Shown in pieces: positions 34,690 to 44,438 of a DNA stretch of 64,000 bases. This stretch comes from Arcanobacterium phocisimile (GTDB lineage Bacteria; Actinomycetota; Actinomycetes; Actinomycetales; Actinomycetaceae). The notes under the pieces were generated by a model, which searched no databases, was not told where the DNA came from, and saw only the letters and a program-made list of their open reading frames with translations. The number at the start of each line of letters is the position of its first letter. Positions within the stretch are counted from its first letter, which is position 1. The position numbers and the translations under genes are program-made. The stretch covers positions 682,001 to 746,000 of the forward strand of contig NZ_CP070228.1 of assembly GCF_016904675.1 (NCBI RefSeq), in the 5' to 3' direction.

Positions 34690-37314
34690 GTGGCACGGTC
34701 TGAATCAGCCGAGAGTTCATCACGTAAACCGAAGAAACCCGCACGCGCCAAAGCCGAACCAGAAGCTCCGGCGCTGAGCGCATCGGATCGTATCCTCGGT
34801 GGAAACGGTGGCCGGCTTTTCATACTGATTGGTCTGACCATCATCGTCGCATTACGCGAATGGTTCGGACTAGCTGGCGTTATCGGCCCAGTAATACACC
34901 ATGCAACAGCAGGCTTCGTTGGCGTGCTGTCTGTCCTTGTACCTATCGTCCTCCTCGGCATTATCGTTAAACTCTTCTGGCGCTCGCGTGCCGATTCCAC
35001 GCCACGCTTCCTTGTAGGTATCGCACTGATCGTGGTCGCGGTAACCGGCATGATCCATATCTTTATGGGGCAACCTATGGTCACCGACGGATTTGCAGCA
35101 ATCGAGGCAGCCGGCGGGTTGATCGGCTTCCTGGTGGGAACTGGATTAGCGAAACTACTGTCAGTATGGGGCGCGATTCCATCGTTAGTCTTCCTCATCA
35201 TGTATGCACTGCTGTACGCCACCGGCACCTCCGTCAAAGACATTATGGATTGGGTGTCGAACAAACGTGCCGAACGTACCGAATTCGAGCCAGAGCACAC
35301 GCCGTCGGTTCCGTTCGATCACCCAGAAGAAATCGATGACGAAGAACCAGTTTCACGTCTGCGTCGCCCACGAAAGAAGGCGAAGGCAGCCGACGCTACC
35401 CAAATCCTGCAACCTGCTAAAGCGCAAAAACCGCAGCCTGTTGAGCCAAAGCCAGCCTCCCGGCCAGCTCCAGTCGCCCCGGTTCCAGCAAAAACTGCGA
35501 GCGAACCAGAACGCAAAGCGCCCAAGCCAGAACCATTGCCGGAACGTATCGAGCAGCTCGAACTTGCCTCGAATATCACCTACACCTTGCCGTCAATGGA
35601 GATGCTCAAACAAGGACCACCACACCTGGAGCGTTCGGAGGTTAACGACAAGGTTGTCGAATCCCTCACCCGCGTCTTCTCCGAATTTTCGGTCGACGCC
35701 GAAGTTACCGGATTCTCGCGGGGCCCAACAGTTACCCAGTACGAAGTTGAGCTCGGACCTGGTGTGAAGGTCGACAAAATCGAGTCGCTGTCGAAGAACA
35801 TTGCCTACGCTGTAGCATCCTCCGATGTCCGTATTTTGTCGCCGATCCCAGGCAAGTCCGCCGTCGGTATTGAGATTCCGAACGCGGACCGCGAAACTGT
35901 TCTCCTCGGCGACGTCCTACGATCTTCAGTGGCACGTAAGCAAACCCATCCACTTGTCGTGGGCGTTGGTAAAAACGTTGGCGGGCAGTATGTGGTTGCA
36001 AATCTGTCAAAGATGCCTCACTTGCTGGTTGCTGGTGCAACCGGTGCCGGTAAATCTTCGTTCATCAACTCGATGATCACCTCTATTATGGTGCGTGCCA
36101 CCCCAGAGCAGGTACGCATGATTCTGGTCGATCCGAAGCGCGTTGAACTAACAATCTATGCTGGCATCCCACACTTAATCACCCCGATTATCACTAACCC
36201 GAAGAAGGCTGCTGAAGCGCTCGAATGGGTGGTGCGTGAGATGGACCAACGCTACGATGACTTGGCTGCTTACGGCTTTAAGCACATCGACGATTTCAAT
36301 GCGGCAGTTAACGAAGGGCGAGTTACCGCACACGAGGGATCGCAGCGCAATCTTCAACCGTATCCCTACCTGCTCGTCGTCGTTGACGAATTAGCTGACC
36401 TGATGATGGTCGCTCCGCGTGACGTGGAAGCCTCCATTCAGCGTATTACTCAGTTGGCGCGGGCTGCTGGAATCCACTTGGTTTTGGCAACCCAGCGGCC
36501 ATCCGTCGACGTCGTTACCGGCCTGATCAAGGCGAATGTTCCGTCACGTTTGGCGTTCTCGACGTCGTCGGCAACCGATTCACGTACAATTCTCGACTCG
36601 GTGGGTGCCGAGAAACTCATCGGTATGGGTGATGCGCTCTTCGCACCAGCAGGCTCGATGAAGCCTATGCGTGTGCAAGGCGCTTGGGTGGACGAAGAAG
36701 AAATCGGCGCCACCGTCAAGCACGTCAAGGCACAAATGCAGCCGTCGTATCGTGACGATGTCATTCCGAAGCCCGGTGAAGTGAAGAAGGTCGACGACGA
36801 AATCGGTGACGACCTCGACGTCTTGCTCCAAGCCGCAGAACTCGTTGTTAATACCCAGTTCGGCTCAACCTCTATGCTTCAACGAAAGCTGCGTATCGGG
36901 TTTGCTAAAGCTGGCCGCATGATGGACCTGCTCGAATCGCGCGAAATCGTTGGGCCGGGAACCGGCGGAAAAGCACGCGATGTGCTGGTCACCCCAGATC
37001 AACTCGACGATGTCATCGCACTCATTAAGGGCGAAGACGTCGATCTTTCGGCGCCGAAGGACGATCCGGCGATTGAGGATATTGCTAATGGGGAAATCGT
37101 CGACGGTGACGTGAACGCTGAGGCAACGCAGATCGTGAACACCGAAGAGTATGCCAACGCTGACGAAGGTACCGTCGTGATGTCTACGAATCGCTACGAA
37201 ACTGACCCGTTAGAAGCAACCAGCGAAATGCCGGTTGCGCAAAATTGGTATGACGACGAGCTTGACGACGAAGGTGAATCGGGCGAGGATGCGTGGCAAC
37301 TCACTGGTCGCTGA
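34690..37314 (+). CDS. ftsK: DNA translocase FtsK
   Basis: An 874-residue protein with GTG start and AGAGGAGGAAA upstream. Four to five N-terminal helices (about 30-180) anchor it at the septum. A Pro/Ala/Lys-rich linker (about 190-300) follows, then the alpha and beta motor domains with Walker [10 protein letters not shown] near residue 448, Walker [14 protein letters not shown] and a TQRPS segment. The gamma winged helix near 715-770 ([24 protein letters not shown]) reads oriented sequences. An acidic tail of about 90 residues ends it. It pumps the terminus region during division. It is followed by pgsA, cinA and clgR in the usual actinobacterial order. Confidence 0.97.
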   Translation: MARSESAESSSRKPKKPARAKAEPEAPALSASDRILGGNGGRLFILIGLTIIVALREWFGLAGVIGPVIHHATAGFVGVLSVLVPIVLLGIIVKLFWRSRADSTPRFLVGIALIVVAVTGMIHIFMGQPMVTDGFAAIEAAGGLIGFLVGTGLAKLLSVWGAIPSLVFLIMYALLYATGTSVKDIMDWVSNKRAERTEFEPEHTPSVPFDHPEEIDDEEPVSRLRRPRKKAKAADATQILQPAKAQKPQPVEPKPASRPAPVAPVPAKTASEPERKAPKPEPLPERIEQLELASNITYTLPSMEMLKQGPPHLERSEVNDKVVESLTRVFSEFSVDAEVTGFSRGPTVTQYEVELGPGVKVDKIESLSKNIAYAVASSDVRILSPIPGKSAVGIEIPNADRETVLLGDVLRSSVARKQTHPLVVGVGKNVGGQYVVANLSKMPHLLVAGATGAGKSSFINSMITSIMVRATPEQVRMILVDPKRVELTIYAGIPHLITPIITNPKKAAEALEWVVREMDQRYDDLAAYGFKHIDDFNAAVNEGRVTAHEGSQRNLQPYPYLLVVVDELADLMMVAPRDVEASIQRITQLARAAGIHLVLATQRPSVDVVTGLIKANVPSRLAFSTSSATDSRTILDSVGAEKLIGMGDALFAPAGSMKPMRVQGAWVDEEEIGATVKHVKAQMQPSYRDDVIPKPGEVKKVDDEIGDDLDVLLQAAELVVNTQFGSTSMLQRKLRIGFAKAGRMMDLLESREIVGPGTGGKARDVLVTPDQLDDVIALIKGEDVDLSAPKDDPAIEDIANGEIVDGDVNAEATQIVNTEEYANADEGTVVMSTNRYETDPLEATSEMPVAQNWYDDELDDEGESGEDAWQLTGR

Positions 37315-37368
37315 AAGCCTGCCGGTGCGTTAGTTACACTTTGGTAATAAAACCTCTATGATAGTAGT

Positions 37369-37953
37369 GTGAAAGAAAAGCGTATCTCTAATCTCAATAT
37401 CGCCAACGTGCTCACGGTTATCCGATTGGCACTTGTGCCGGTATTTGTCGTGTCCTTTATCGAAGATACTGATCCGCGCCGCTGGTTGGCGTGGGGAATT
37501 TTTGCGATCGCTGCTTTTACCGACAAACTCGATGGTCACTATGCTCGTAAATACAATATGGTGACTAACTTCGGAAAACTCGCAGATTCTATCGCCGACA
37601 AGGCGCTCATTATTTCTGGGCTTTTGCTTTTGTCATGGCATGGGCGACTATGGTGGTGGATGACCATCATCTTCATCGTGCGCGAACTAGGTATCACCCT
37701 CATGCGTATGTTTATGGTGAAGAAGAAGGTTATGGCTGCGGGTATGGGCGGCAAGATTAAGATGGTCGCTCAATCATTTGGTATTGCTGGCTTGATTTTG
37801 CCATGGCATACCTTTCTACCTCTGACAATAGCTGATTTGCTAGTTACTGCGTCCTATGCACTAATGGGCATCGCGTTGGTCTTTGCCATTAGCAGCGCAG
37901 TGGAATACATCGTCGAAGCGCGAAAGATTAGTTCACAGCCTGAAGCGGAGTGA
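37369..37953 (+). CDS. pgsA: CDP-diacylglycerol-glycerol-3-phosphate 3-phosphatidyltransferase
   Basis: A 194-residue membrane enzyme making phosphatidylglycerol phosphate, the first step to PG and cardiolipin. The CDP-alcohol phosphotransferase motif is complete: Asp-x2-Asp-Gly-x2-Ala-Arg, then Gly-x3-Asp-x3-Asp, in TDKLDGHYARKY and FGKLADSIADK. Five to six helices are predicted. It starts at GTG 37369; the next gene's start overlaps its stop. The ftsK-pgsA-cinA-clgR string supports the assignment over other CDP-alcohol transferases. Confidence 0.93.
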   Translation: MKEKRISNLNIANVLTVIRLALVPVFVVSFIEDTDPRRWLAWGIFAIAAFTDKLDGHYARKYNMVTNFGKLADSIADKALIISGLLLLSWHGRLWWWMTIIFIVRELGITLMRMFMVKKKVMAAGMGGKIKMVAQSFGIAGLILPWHTFLPLTIADLLVTASYALMGIALVFAISSAVEYIVEARKISSQPEAE

Positions 37954-37958
37954 TTTTC

Positions 37959-38447
37959 ATGGTTGAGTACCAAGACGATTTAGCTCACCAGTTATTAGAA
38001 CGTTGTGCCGAAAAGGGTTTAACAATAGCGGTTGCTGAATCCCTGACAGGTGGACAATTAGCTTCTACGCTTGTCTCTGTACCGGGAGCTTCTCGCGTTT
38101 TTCGTGGGGGAGCAGTTACTTACGCTACGGATACCAAAGCGCATGTGTTAGGTGTTGATGCGCAACGTCTAGCGGACTTCGGCCCGGTTGACCGTGAAGT
38201 GGCCAAGCAGATGGCCGCTGGCGTTGGGAAGTTGTTTGATGTGGATGCAGCTTTGGCAACAACCGGAGTAGCTGGTCCGGGTCCAGCTGATGGGCATCCG
38301 GCAGGTCACGTGTGGATTGGACTGTGGCGGCGTGGAGGAGATGCGCAAGGATTCGTGTACGATTTTGACGGCGACCGATCCGATGTGAGGTATCGTACAG
38401 TGATAGCGAGTTTGTCCCGGCTTCTAGCGGAAATTGAATGTGTTTGA
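37959..38447 (+). CDS. cinA: CinA C-terminal domain protein (nicotinamide-nucleotide amidase family)
   Basis: With start ATG 37959 (GCGGAG 8 bases upstream) the product has 162 residues; GTG 37950 is an alternative. The family core is clear: TIAVAESLTGGQLASTLVSVPGAS, FRGGAVTYATDTKAHVLGV and TTGVAGPGPADGHPAGHVWIG. This stand-alone PncC-like domain deamidates NMN to nicotinate mononucleotide in the pyridine salvage pathway. It lacks the N-terminal MoCF-like half of full CinA. It lies between pgsA and clgR, its usual place in actinobacteria. Confidence 0.93.
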   Translation: MVEYQDDLAHQLLERCAEKGLTIAVAESLTGGQLASTLVSVPGASRVFRGGAVTYATDTKAHVLGVDAQRLADFGPVDREVAKQMAAGVGKLFDVDAALATTGVAGPGPADGHPAGHVWIGLWRRGGDAQGFVYDFDGDRSDVRYRTVIASLSRLLAEIECV

Positions 38448-38580
38448 GAGCTTGTGCAGGAGCTATTCAGGCAATTCACAGGTTCACTTGGGAAGATATC
38501 TACATCAAGAGGCGTTGAGCTTATTGATGAAAGCTAATGCCAAGAGCTGAAATAGCTTGGCAAGAAGAGGTTGAATAAAG

Positions 38581-38934
38581 ATGACTATGAATGACACCAC
38601 CCGCGAAACTGTCCTGTTCCGTCGTGAATTGGGCGAAGTCCTTCGTGAGTACCGTCAGCGTCAAGGACGCACACTTCGTGAAGTGTCCTCTGATGCCCGA
38701 GTCTCACTTGGCTACCTTTCGGAAGTCGAACGCGGCCAGAAGGAAGCGTCCTCTGAATTGCTACAGTCGATCTCTATGGCGCTCAACGTGCCAATGAGCC
38801 ACGTACTTCGCCTTGTTGCAGATCGCATCGATGTTGCTGAAGGTCGCATCCCGCCAATGATGCGCAAGCCACGTATTCCGGATTCTGTTCCAGAATCGAT
38901 CGTGCGTGCTGAATTGGCTGCTATGCGTGGCTAG
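38581..38934 (+). CDS. clgR: Helix-turn-helix regulator ClgR-like
   Basis: A 117-residue (or 115 from ATG 38587) XRE-family activator. The helix-turn-helix is in residues 15-70: [20 protein letters not shown], then [20 protein letters not shown]. The C-terminus ends with small residues (ELAAMRG). In related actinobacteria ClgR activates clp protease and chaperone genes and is itself cut by ClpP; the Ala-Ala-Met-Arg-Gly end may be part of that signal, which is inference. Its place between cinA and recA is conserved. Confidence 0.92.
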   Translation: MTMNDTTRETVLFRRELGEVLREYRQRQGRTLREVSSDARVSLGYLSEVERGQKEASSELLQSISMALNVPMSHVLRLVADRIDVAEGRIPPMMRKPRIPDSVPESIVRAELAAMRG

Positions 38935-38936
38935 TA

Positions 38937-39173
38937 ATGAAGCATACGGAGTTCTGGCAGTGTGTTGAGCGAGCTTTTCCGCCTGGATTAGGGCATGGAT
39001 TAGTTAACGATCTGGTGATACCAGAGCTGGGTTCACGGACTGCGCAACAGGCTTTAGAAGACCATATGGATCCGCAGATAGTGTGGAGCGCATTGCGCAG
39101 GAGTATGGATCTTCCAGAAAGATTTGATTACTTACATAAGATTCATCCACGAGATGTGAGTCTCGATGGATGA
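38937..39173 (+). CDS. DUF3046 protein
   Basis: A 78-residue cytoplasmic protein of the actinobacterial DUF3046 family: MKHTEFWQCVERAFPPGLG and an APKTVWxA-like segment (DPQIVWSALRRSMDLPERF). It starts 2 bases after clgR and is always found between clgR and recA. Function is unknown. The operon ends in a strong terminator whose left arm overlaps the stop codon. Confidence 0.9.
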   Translation: MKHTEFWQCVERAFPPGLGHGLVNDLVIPELGSRTAQQALEDHMDPQIVWSALRRSMDLPERFDYLHKIHPRDVSLDG

Positions 39174-39215
39174 AGAAGAATGGGCGACTTTTAGTCGCCC
39201 ATTCTTCTTGTTTTT
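39173..39215 (+). terminator. clgR-DUF3046 intrinsic terminator
   Basis: AAGAAGAATGGGCGACT at 39173-39189 pairs perfectly with 39193-39209 (17 bp, 3-base loop) and is followed by GTTTTT. Confidence 0.95.
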
Positions 39216-39270
39216 CAAGGAATATGTGGCTCATGGGTGTCGGGTGAAATCTATGAATGTCGGGTGGAAA

Positions 39271-39286
39271 TCGAACAAGTGTTCGG
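39271..39286 (+). promoter_or_regulatory. SOS (LexA) box before recA
   Basis: TCGAAC-AAGT-GTTCGG matches the Gram-positive/actinobacterial LexA box at 11 of 12 specified bases. It is 175 bases before the recA ATG, so the recA leader is long. Confidence 0.8.
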
Positions 39287-39460
39287 ATAAGGTTGTCCAC
39301 GGAACACGTTGGAGGTACGTCCTTTCCACCGAATGTTTAGGCGCCAACGTTTTATGTCGGAGGTCGGGCATAAGCTGTTCTCATGAGGTACTCGGGGAGA
39401 GGTCTCGTGTAAAGGACCTGTTCTGTTCATTCATTACTATCACGGATGTGAGGAAGCTTT

Positions 39461-40507
39461 ATGGCTGCAAAAGATAAGGAAGCGCGTACCAAGGCGCTCG
39501 AAACTGCCCTCGGCCAAATCGATCGACAGTTTGGGAAAGGCTCAGCTATGCGGTTGGGTGATGCTCCGCCACAACGCGTCGCAGTTATTCCTACTGGTTC
39601 TTTGGCGCTGGATGTGGCGCTTGGCATCGGTGGCTTGCCTCGTGGTCGCGTGGTAGAAATTTATGGACCTGAATCTTCTGGAAAAACCACCGTGGCGTTG
39701 CATGCCGTGGCAAACGCTCAGAAAATGGGAGGTATTGCCGCCTTCGTGGATGCTGAGCATGCTTTAGATCCAGAATATGCCCGTAAGCTCGGCGTTGATA
39801 CCGATGCGCTGATCGTCTCTCAGCCAGATACTGGAGAGCAGGCGCTAGAGATTGCCGATATGCTGATCCGTTCGGGAGCGTTAGATATTATCGTTATCGA
39901 TTCCGTTGCTGCCCTCGTGCCGAAGGCTGAAATCGAAGGCGAGATGGGTGATTCACACGTCGGTTTGCAGGCTCGTTTGATGTCGCAAGCATTGCGTAAA
40001 CTCACCGGTGCACTTTCTGCTGCGGGAACTACCGCAATTTTCATTAACCAGTTGCGTGAAAAGATCGGTGTTTTCTACGGTAACCCAGAAACAACTACTG
40101 GCGGTAAGGCGTTGAAGTTCTATGCTTCAGTGCGCTTGGATGTACGCCGCATTGAAACGTTGAAGGAAGGCTCGAACCCGGTTGGTAACCGCACCCGCGT
40201 CAAAGTCGTCAAGAATAAGATGGCGCCACCATTCAAGCAGGCTGAGTTCGATATCCTCTACGGTAAGGGTATTTCCACCGAAGGAGGCATTATCGATCTC
40301 GCTGTTGATACTGGAATCGTTCGTCGTTCAGGCTCCTGGTACACCTATGAAGGCGATCAGCTGGGTCAGGGTAAGGAAAAGGCTCGCCAATTCCTACTAG
40401 ATAATCCAGAAATTTCTGAAGAGATCGAACGTAAAGTTCTCGCTTCGATTGGCATCAATAAAGATGGCACACCGATTGAAGAACCAGAAGAAGCTCCAGA
40501 GCTGTAA
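39461..40507 (+). CDS. recA: Recombinase RecA
   Basis: A 348-residue strand-exchange ATPase: Walker [10 protein letters not shown] near residue 68, the catalytic-loop Glu in [10 protein letters not shown], Walker [16 protein letters not shown] loops L1 ([14 protein letters not shown]) and L2 ([21 protein letters not shown]), and an acidic C-terminal tail. It polymerises on single-stranded DNA and triggers LexA self-cleavage. An SOS box lies upstream and a hairpin separates it from recX. Length is normal, with no intein. Confidence 0.98.
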   Translation: MAAKDKEARTKALETALGQIDRQFGKGSAMRLGDAPPQRVAVIPTGSLALDVALGIGGLPRGRVVEIYGPESSGKTTVALHAVANAQKMGGIAAFVDAEHALDPEYARKLGVDTDALIVSQPDTGEQALEIADMLIRSGALDIIVIDSVAALVPKAEIEGEMGDSHVGLQARLMSQALRKLTGALSAAGTTAIFINQLREKIGVFYGNPETTTGGKALKFYASVRLDVRRIETLKEGSNPVGNRTRVKVVKNKMAPPFKQAEFDILYGKGISTEGGIIDLAVDTGIVRRSGSWYTYEGDQLGQGKEKARQFLLDNPEISEEIERKVLASIGINKDGTPIEEPEEAPEL

Positions 40508-40512
40508 GCGAT

Positions 40513-40550
40513 AGTTAGGGTAGTTGTCTGGGAAGATAGCTACCCTAACT
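40513..40550 (+). terminator. recA-recX hairpin, likely partial terminator
   Basis: AGTTAGGGTAG at 40513-40523 pairs perfectly with 40540-40550 (11 bp, 16-base loop); no T-run. Partial readthrough would give low recX relative to recA. Confidence 0.65.
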
Positions 40551-40565
40551 GTTAGTGGTGAAATC

Positions 40566-41150
40566 ATGGTGAATTACGCTGAAGATGCTGAGGAGCGATC
40601 TGCTAAACGCAAGTATCGGTCTGCGAGTGAGATTGCTCAGCGGAAGAAAGAACGCGCGCAAGCACGTAGTGAAGAAGAGTGGATCCAGTACGCAAAAGAT
40701 CTCTGTTACCGGCAACTAGGAATGATGGAACGTTCGGTGGCACAACTGCGTCAATCGATGGAACGCAATCTCGTCCCACCACAGATTATCGAATCGACGC
40801 TGGATGCTTTTATTGCTGCCAACCTGGTCAATGATGAACGTTTCGCCATGATGTTTGTGCGATCGAAATTCGCGGAAAAAACAATCTCTCGGCGGGGGCT
40901 ACAACAAGAGCTGTCACGCAAAGGAATCGATCCGGAAATAGCCCAAGCCGCGTTAGAACAGATCGATGGGGAAGATGAACGCCAAGCGGCGCAAGATTTT
41001 GCGATACGCAAGATCCGCACGATGCGCGGGCTTGAGCCCCACGTTATCAAGCGGCGATTATATGGCGCACTCGCCCGGCGCGGATTTAGTCCGAGCCATA
41101 TCAGCCAGGCTCTCAATCAGGCGCTGGAATCTCTCCAAGACGAAGCATAG
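40566..41150 (+). CDS. recX: Regulatory protein RecX
   Basis: A 194-residue all-helical inhibitor of RecA filament growth. The triple three-helix repeats are visible from about residue 40 ([21 protein letters not shown], then [24 protein letters not shown] with [10 protein letters not shown], then [30 protein letters not shown]). The basic, charged N-terminal 40 residues are an extension. I use ATG 40566; the longer frame to 40524 would start inside the recA-recX hairpin. Confidence 0.93.
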   Translation: MVNYAEDAEERSAKRKYRSASEIAQRKKERAQARSEEEWIQYAKDLCYRQLGMMERSVAQLRQSMERNLVPPQIIESTLDAFIAANLVNDERFAMMFVRSKFAEKTISRRGLQQELSRKGIDPEIAQAALEQIDGEDERQAAQDFAIRKIRTMRGLEPHVIKRRLYGALARRGFSPSHISQALNQALESLQDEA

Positions 41151-41244
41151 TGCGTCTAAAATCGCATATGCCTCGAGGTGCCAGGCAACAACCACCTCTA
41201 CTAGACTGGCCGGTTGTAGGACATACGAGATGGATAGGCAATCG

Positions 41245-42789
41245 ATGACTAACACACAAGGTAGTTCAGAACTCAAAACGTATGCGGTACGCACTTTAGG
41301 GTGCCAGATGAACGTACACGATTCTGAACGACTAGCCGGCTTATTAGATGATGCGGGGGTAGTGCCCGTCGAGCTCGTACCCGAAAAGGCTGCTCGTGCC
41401 ACCGAAGCCGGTGATCAAGGAGCCGATATTCTCGTCATTAATACCTGTTCGGTGCGCGAAAACGCTGCGAATAAGCTGTTTGGACATCTCGGTCAGCTTA
41501 AAGCAGTTAAAGATTCCCGCCCGGGAATGCAAATCGCAGTTGGCGGATGCCTAGCGCAACAATTGCGCGAAGGTATCGTTGAGCGGGCACCGTGGGTGGA
41601 TGTTGTCCTCGGAACCCACAACCTCGATGTTTTACCAGCACTTCTTGAACGCGCTCGGCACAATAAAAAAGCTGCAGTGGAAATTGAAGAATCCTTAAAG
41701 GTCTTTCCGTCCACGCTACCAACCCACCGCGAATCCGCATATGCCGGTTGGGTTTCCATCTCAGTAGGATGTAACAACACCTGCACCTTCTGCATCGTGC
41801 CGCATTTGCGCGGAAAAGAACGTGACCGTAGACCAGGCGAAATCTTGTCCGAAATTGAGGCAGTCGTTTCTCAAGGAGCGATCGAAGTTACCCTCCTGGG
41901 TCAAAACGTCAACTCCTATGGCGTAGGTTTTGGCGATCGCGGAGCGTTCGCCAAGTTGCTGCGCGCTTGTGGAGATATTGAAGGGCTAGAGCGTGTGCGC
42001 TTCACTTCGCCACATCCGGCAGCATTCACTGACGATGTCATCGACGCCATGGCAGAAACACCAAATGTTATGCCGTCGCTGCACATGCCGTTACAATCGG
42101 GTTCAGACGCCGTCTTGCGGGCAATGCGTCGTTCATATCGCTCGGCGAAATTCCTTGGTATTCTCGATCGGGTTCGTGAGCGTATCCCGCATGCTGCCAT
42201 TACCACCGATATTATTGTTGGCTTCCCAGGCGAAACTGAAGAAGATTTCCAAGCGACCCTCGATATCGTCGAAAAATCTCGTTTCGCTTCAGCATTCACC
42301 TTCCTCTACTCACCGCGCCCAGGTACTCCGGCAGCTGATATGGACAACCAGGTTCCGGCCGAAGTAGCCTCCGAACGCTACCAGCGCCTCCACGAGCTAC
42401 AAAAGCGGATCACGCTTGAAGAAAATGAGAAACTCGTCGGCCAACGGGTTGATGTGCTCATCGCTAGTGGCGAAGGCCGAAAGGATGCCGCCACGGCACG
42501 TATAACCGGCCGTGCGGCAGATAACCGCCTCGTCCATATTGCATTGCCCAACGAACTTGCCCCCCAGCCGCGCCCAGGGGATATGGTGTCGGCAATCGTC
42601 ACCCATGCGGCACCCTCGCACCTCGTCGCCGATTCCGCACTCGACGGCGGATTGTTTGAAGTACGTCCAACACGTGCGGGAGACGCCTACGAATCCGGTG
42701 AACGCCGCAAAGCACAGCTCGCTGAAGAAGCCGCTGGACGTGCGCCAGTTTCACTCGGCATTCCAGGTATCCTAGTCCGAAAGAACTAA
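41245..42789 (+). CDS. miaB: tRNA-2-methylthio-N6-dimethylallyladenosine synthase
   Basis: Start ATG 41245 gives 514 residues; ATG 41230 is also possible. A radical-SAM methylthiotransferase that adds a methylthio group to i6A37 of tRNAs. The N-terminal UPF0004 domain binds an auxiliary cluster through Cys in [21 protein letters not shown] and GGCLAQQ. The SAM cluster motif is CNNTCTFC, followed by [22 protein letters not shown] domain lies near 390-450, and a tail of about 60 residues exceeds the usual length. miaA, which makes its substrate, starts 3 bases after it. Confidence 0.96.
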   Translation: MTNTQGSSELKTYAVRTLGCQMNVHDSERLAGLLDDAGVVPVELVPEKAARATEAGDQGADILVINTCSVRENAANKLFGHLGQLKAVKDSRPGMQIAVGGCLAQQLREGIVERAPWVDVVLGTHNLDVLPALLERARHNKKAAVEIEESLKVFPSTLPTHRESAYAGWVSISVGCNNTCTFCIVPHLRGKERDRRPGEILSEIEAVVSQGAIEVTLLGQNVNSYGVGFGDRGAFAKLLRACGDIEGLERVRFTSPHPAAFTDDVIDAMAETPNVMPSLHMPLQSGSDAVLRAMRRSYRSAKFLGILDRVRERIPHAAITTDIIVGFPGETEEDFQATLDIVEKSRFASAFTFLYSPRPGTPAADMDNQVPAEVASERYQRLHELQKRITLEENEKLVGQRVDVLIASGEGRKDAATARITGRAADNRLVHIALPNELAPQPRPGDMVSAIVTHAAPSHLVADSALDGGLFEVRPTRAGDAYESGERRKAQLAEEAAGRAPVSLGIPGILVRKN

Positions 42790-42792
42790 CAC

Positions 42793-43734
42793 ATGTCATC
42801 GCCGGTTATTGCTCTTGTCGGGCCAACAGCATCTGGAAAAACTGCGCTGTCTATCCGCCTCGCCTATGCGCTCGGCGGCCCCGAAAAAGTTGAGATCATT
42901 TCCGCAGACGCCATGCAACTCTATCGAGGCATGGATATCGGAACTGCAAAGATAACCCGCGAAGAACGCCAAGGAATCAAACATCATCAGCTTGACGTCC
43001 TCGAGATCTCGCAAGCCGCGTCCGTTGCCGCCTATCAAGAACATGCGCGGGAAAATATTGCGCAGATCCAACAACGCGGCAAAATACCACTCGTTGTTGG
43101 CGGATCAGGACTGTATGTCAGTGCCCTGCTTGATGAACTCCAATTCCCTGGAACCGATCCGGAGATTCGTGCTGAGCTTGAATCAATCGCTGAAACCCGT
43201 GGGCTAGAGCCGCTGATAGCCGAACTTACTGAAAAAGACCCGGTTTCGGCGCAGACCATTAATCTTGCAAACCCCCGCCGTGTTATACGTGCATTAGAAG
43301 TCGTCCGGCTAACCGGAAAATCCTATACGCCGGTCTTCCCGCGGCATACCAGCCACTACCAACATACGATCCATCTCGGTGTGCGGCGCGAACGAGCCCA
43401 ACTTGATCAGGCCATCGCTGAGCGTGCACGAAACATGTTTGATGACGGCCTCGTCGAAGAAACTCTGGTCCTTATTGACCACGGTTTGCGCGAAAGTCCC
43501 ACAGCATCCAAAGCAACCGGGTATGCGCAAGCAATCGACGTCGTCGATAAGAAAATCAGTATCGAACAAGCTGCCGAAGAAGTCGCATTCTTTACGCGAC
43601 GCCTAGCGAAAAAACAGCGCACCTGGTTCCGGCCAGATCCTCGGATCAACTGGATAGATATCTCTCCCGAACACCTCGACCGCGCCACGCACGAAGCTGT
43701 TAGTTTGATCGAGAACGCACGTGCAGGACTCTAA
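42793..43734 (+). CDS. miaA: tRNA dimethylallyltransferase
   Basis: A 313-residue enzyme that prenylates A37 of tRNAs reading UNN codons. The P-loop GPTASGKT lies near residue 10; ISADAMQLYRGMDIGTAK near 36 positions the tRNA and DMAPP; VVGGSGLYVSALLD and RRLAKKQRTWFRPDP are family marks. It is coupled to miaB with a 3-base gap. The last 35 bases overlap the end of the methyltransferase gene on the other strand. Confidence 0.97.
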   Translation: MSSPVIALVGPTASGKTALSIRLAYALGGPEKVEIISADAMQLYRGMDIGTAKITREERQGIKHHQLDVLEISQAASVAAYQEHARENIAQIQQRGKIPLVVGGSGLYVSALLDELQFPGTDPEIRAELESIAETRGLEPLIAELTEKDPVSAQTINLANPRRVIRALEVVRLTGKSYTPVFPRHTSHYQHTIHLGVRRERAQLDQAIAERARNMFDDGLVEETLVLIDHGLRESPTASKATGYAQAIDVVDKKISIEQAAEEVAFFTRRLAKKQRTWFRPDPRINWIDISPEHLDRATHEAVSLIENARAGL

Positions 43735-44338
43735 AGCCCTTCGCTGAACCCAGTTTTTCGGTTGGGAAGCCCTGCTCGTTGAGCCAATTCGCTAACGGAT
43801 CAGCACCAAGATTCTTCTGAACCACCAAAAACGCTTGGCCGGTAGGGGACAACTTATCCAACCATGTCAGCAATAACTCGTGCAACGCCGCCTTACCGAT
43901 CCTGATTGGCGGATTGGACCACAACAAGTCGATACCTTCATGTCGACCAGCCGCAATCTCCGCATCCAACTGAGCCGAAAGCTCATCAGCCAGCTTCACC
44001 TCGACGTTTGAAAAACCCTGCTCAGCAGCATTGTGTGCAGTCAAATCCAGTGCACGCTCATTGACGTCACACGCCACAACCCGCGCCTGCGGATAGCTAT
44101 AGGCCAGACCCAGCGTAATCGGACCCCAGCCACAACCAATATCGGCAACCAGCGCGCCCGCATCAAGTTCGACCAGCGGAACCTTGTGAAGTAAAACCGC
44201 CGTGCCCTTATCCAAACCAGAAGGGGAAAAAACACCGCCATCAGTTGTTGCAGACCATTCGCGCCCCAACGCTGAATACGAACGGGTACGCGGATCAGAA
44301 GCACTAAGCGGAGAATCAGAAAAGTAATGATCGTTCAC
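43700..44338 (-). CDS. RsmC/RlmG-like class I SAM methyltransferase
   Basis: I place the start at GTG 44338 (212 residues), just before the conserved NDHYFSDSP; the frame stays open to 44491, but the added residues look non-coding and would collide with the hflX promoter. The SAM motif I is VADIGCGWGPITLGLA, motif II ACDVNERALDL, and the catalytic NPP is in LLWSNPPIRIGK. Single-domain relatives methylate rRNA guanines (N2) in small or large subunits. The 3' end overlaps miaA by 35 bases, convergently. Confidence 0.85.
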   Translation of the reverse strand: MNDHYFSDSPLSASDPRTRSYSALGREWSATTDGGVFSPSGLDKGTAVLLHKVPLVELDAGALVADIGCGWGPITLGLAYSYPQARVVACDVNERALDLTAHNAAEQGFSNVEVKLADELSAQLDAEIAAGRHEGIDLLWSNPPIRIGKAALHELLLTWLDKLSPTGQAFLVVQKNLGADPLANWLNEQGFPTEKLGSAKGFRVLHVRSRSN

Positions 44339-44438
44339 CCATCCAACGATACGTTGCCGAAGAATAGATGTCCATGCTGTGTACACCGGCAGAAAGTGAG
44401 ATAATGAAGAATACGTATTTTTACAAAAGGAGATTTCA

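Noticed and set aside
39301-39460. Possible small gene in the recA leader
   Set aside because: Frames here are short and start inside the terminator or SOS box region; nothing indicates coding beyond a long recA leader.
40966-41244. Longer upstream start for miaB reaching into recX
   Set aside because: It would overlap the recX end in another frame, and the added residues do not resemble MiaB; starts at 41230/41245 fit the conserved N-terminus.
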